A stretch of 32,018 nucleotides of DNA from Bacteroides cellulosilyticus DSM 14838 (lineage in GTDB: Bacteria; Bacteroidota; Bacteroidia; Bacteroidales; Bacteroidaceae), in contig NZ_EQ973495.1 in assembly GCF_000158035.1 (NCBI RefSeq), positions 459,808-491,825 of the forward strand, read 5' to 3'. The notes under the pieces are model-generated. The model searched no databases, had not been told where the DNA came from, and saw only the letters and a list, made by a program, of their open reading frames with translations. How positions within the stretch are numbered: the first letter of the stretch is position 1; every line of letters starts with the position of its first letter. Positions 31,938 to 32,018 of this stretch are shown piece after piece. The position numbers were made by a program, and so were the translations under genes.

Positions 31938-32018
31938 TGCAAGCGTGCAAGTAAATATGACGTTAAACTTATAGTAAGCCAGGCGGGCAAAGAAGGTAAC
32001 GAGGGGACAAGTACCTTC
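31938..32018 (+). CDS. Start of a possible gene running off the right edge
   Basis: The frame through 31977 reads DVKLIVSQAGKEGNEGTSTF and stays open to the window end. It recalls the N-terminus of VirE-N-domain proteins common in Bacteroides, but this is from memory and weak. The frame has no ATG after the TAG at 31935. The only nearby ATG (31957) is one base out of frame and stops after five codons, so the gene either uses another start codon or carries a one-base change at its start. Confidence 0.3.

Larger units (their letters stand above)
30640..32018. other. Long non-coding region upstream of the PUL
   Basis: I find no convincing complete gene in these 1.38 kb. It holds the SusC leader and promoter, the operator cluster, a 22-bp tandem repeat, a 12-bp-arm inverted repeat, twin palindromes, a hairpin, and the start of a possible gene at the right edge. 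Stretches such as 30842-31058 and 31170-31499 show nothing I can name. No tRNA or rRNA was found. Confidence 0.6.

Noticed and set aside
30640..32018. tRNA gene or att site in the long non-coding region
   Set aside because: No cloverleaf or T-loop GTTCGA-type sequence was found on either strand, and no integrase gene is present.

Overview
The window looks like a chromosomal segment of a gut Bacteroides. The case rests on a complete SusC/SusD/SusE/SusF outer-membrane glycan-uptake set, Bacteroidetes-type lipoprotein signals, the near absence of Shine-Dalgarno sequences, and several promoters with the Bacteroides -7 motif TAnnTTTG. The species cannot be fixed from the sequence alone.

Left part (1-8.4 kb), housekeeping. 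The plus strand holds the 3' end of a porin-like beta-barrel gene, glutaminase glsA, a 729-residue TPR protein and an M28 zinc peptidase. They face a compact minus-strand operon: nitroreductase, small membrane protein, Rossmann/DUF2520 protein, KdsC-type phosphatase and Maf. A plus-strand FemAB/GNAT-like gene diverges from this operon across an 85-bp promoter region that carries a perfect 25-bp palindrome.

Middle part (8.4-17.7 kb). A two-gene minus-strand unit encodes a large secreted GH13 alpha-amylase and an amylo-alpha-1,6-glucosidase-like lipoprotein. Next come a plus-strand HigB/HigA-type toxin-antitoxin pair, a run of strong hairpins, a small Cys-rich lipoprotein, and an AT-rich gene for a secreted trypsin-fold (lysyl-endopeptidase-like) protease.

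Right part (17.8-30.6 kb), a polysaccharide utilization locus (PUL) transcribed leftward: SusC, SusD, SusE, SusF, a terminator-like hairpin, GH53 endo-galactanase, a SusA-like GH13, a second terminator, and a two-domain esterase protein. SusE/SusF-type surface proteins plus GH13 enzymes point to starch or another alpha-glucan. GH53 points to beta-1,4-galactan, so the substrate range is uncertain. No susB (GH97), susG or regulator gene lies in the window.

The most interesting signal is regulatory. The amylase promoter and the SusC promoter, 17 kb apart, each carry the same LacI-like palindrome (TGCAAACGrTTGCA), placed 65-66 bp (centre to centre) upstream of the -7 element. This suggests one unlinked regulator, acting from an activator-like position, controls both units as one alpha-glucan regulon. 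Other notable points: the SusA-like GH13 carries an N-terminus copied from the neighbouring esterase gene; two proteins end in Por/T9SS-like tails; and the 1.4-kb non-coding region upstream of SusC holds a 4 x 22-bp tandem repeat, twin 12-bp palindromes, hairpins and the edge of a possible further gene.
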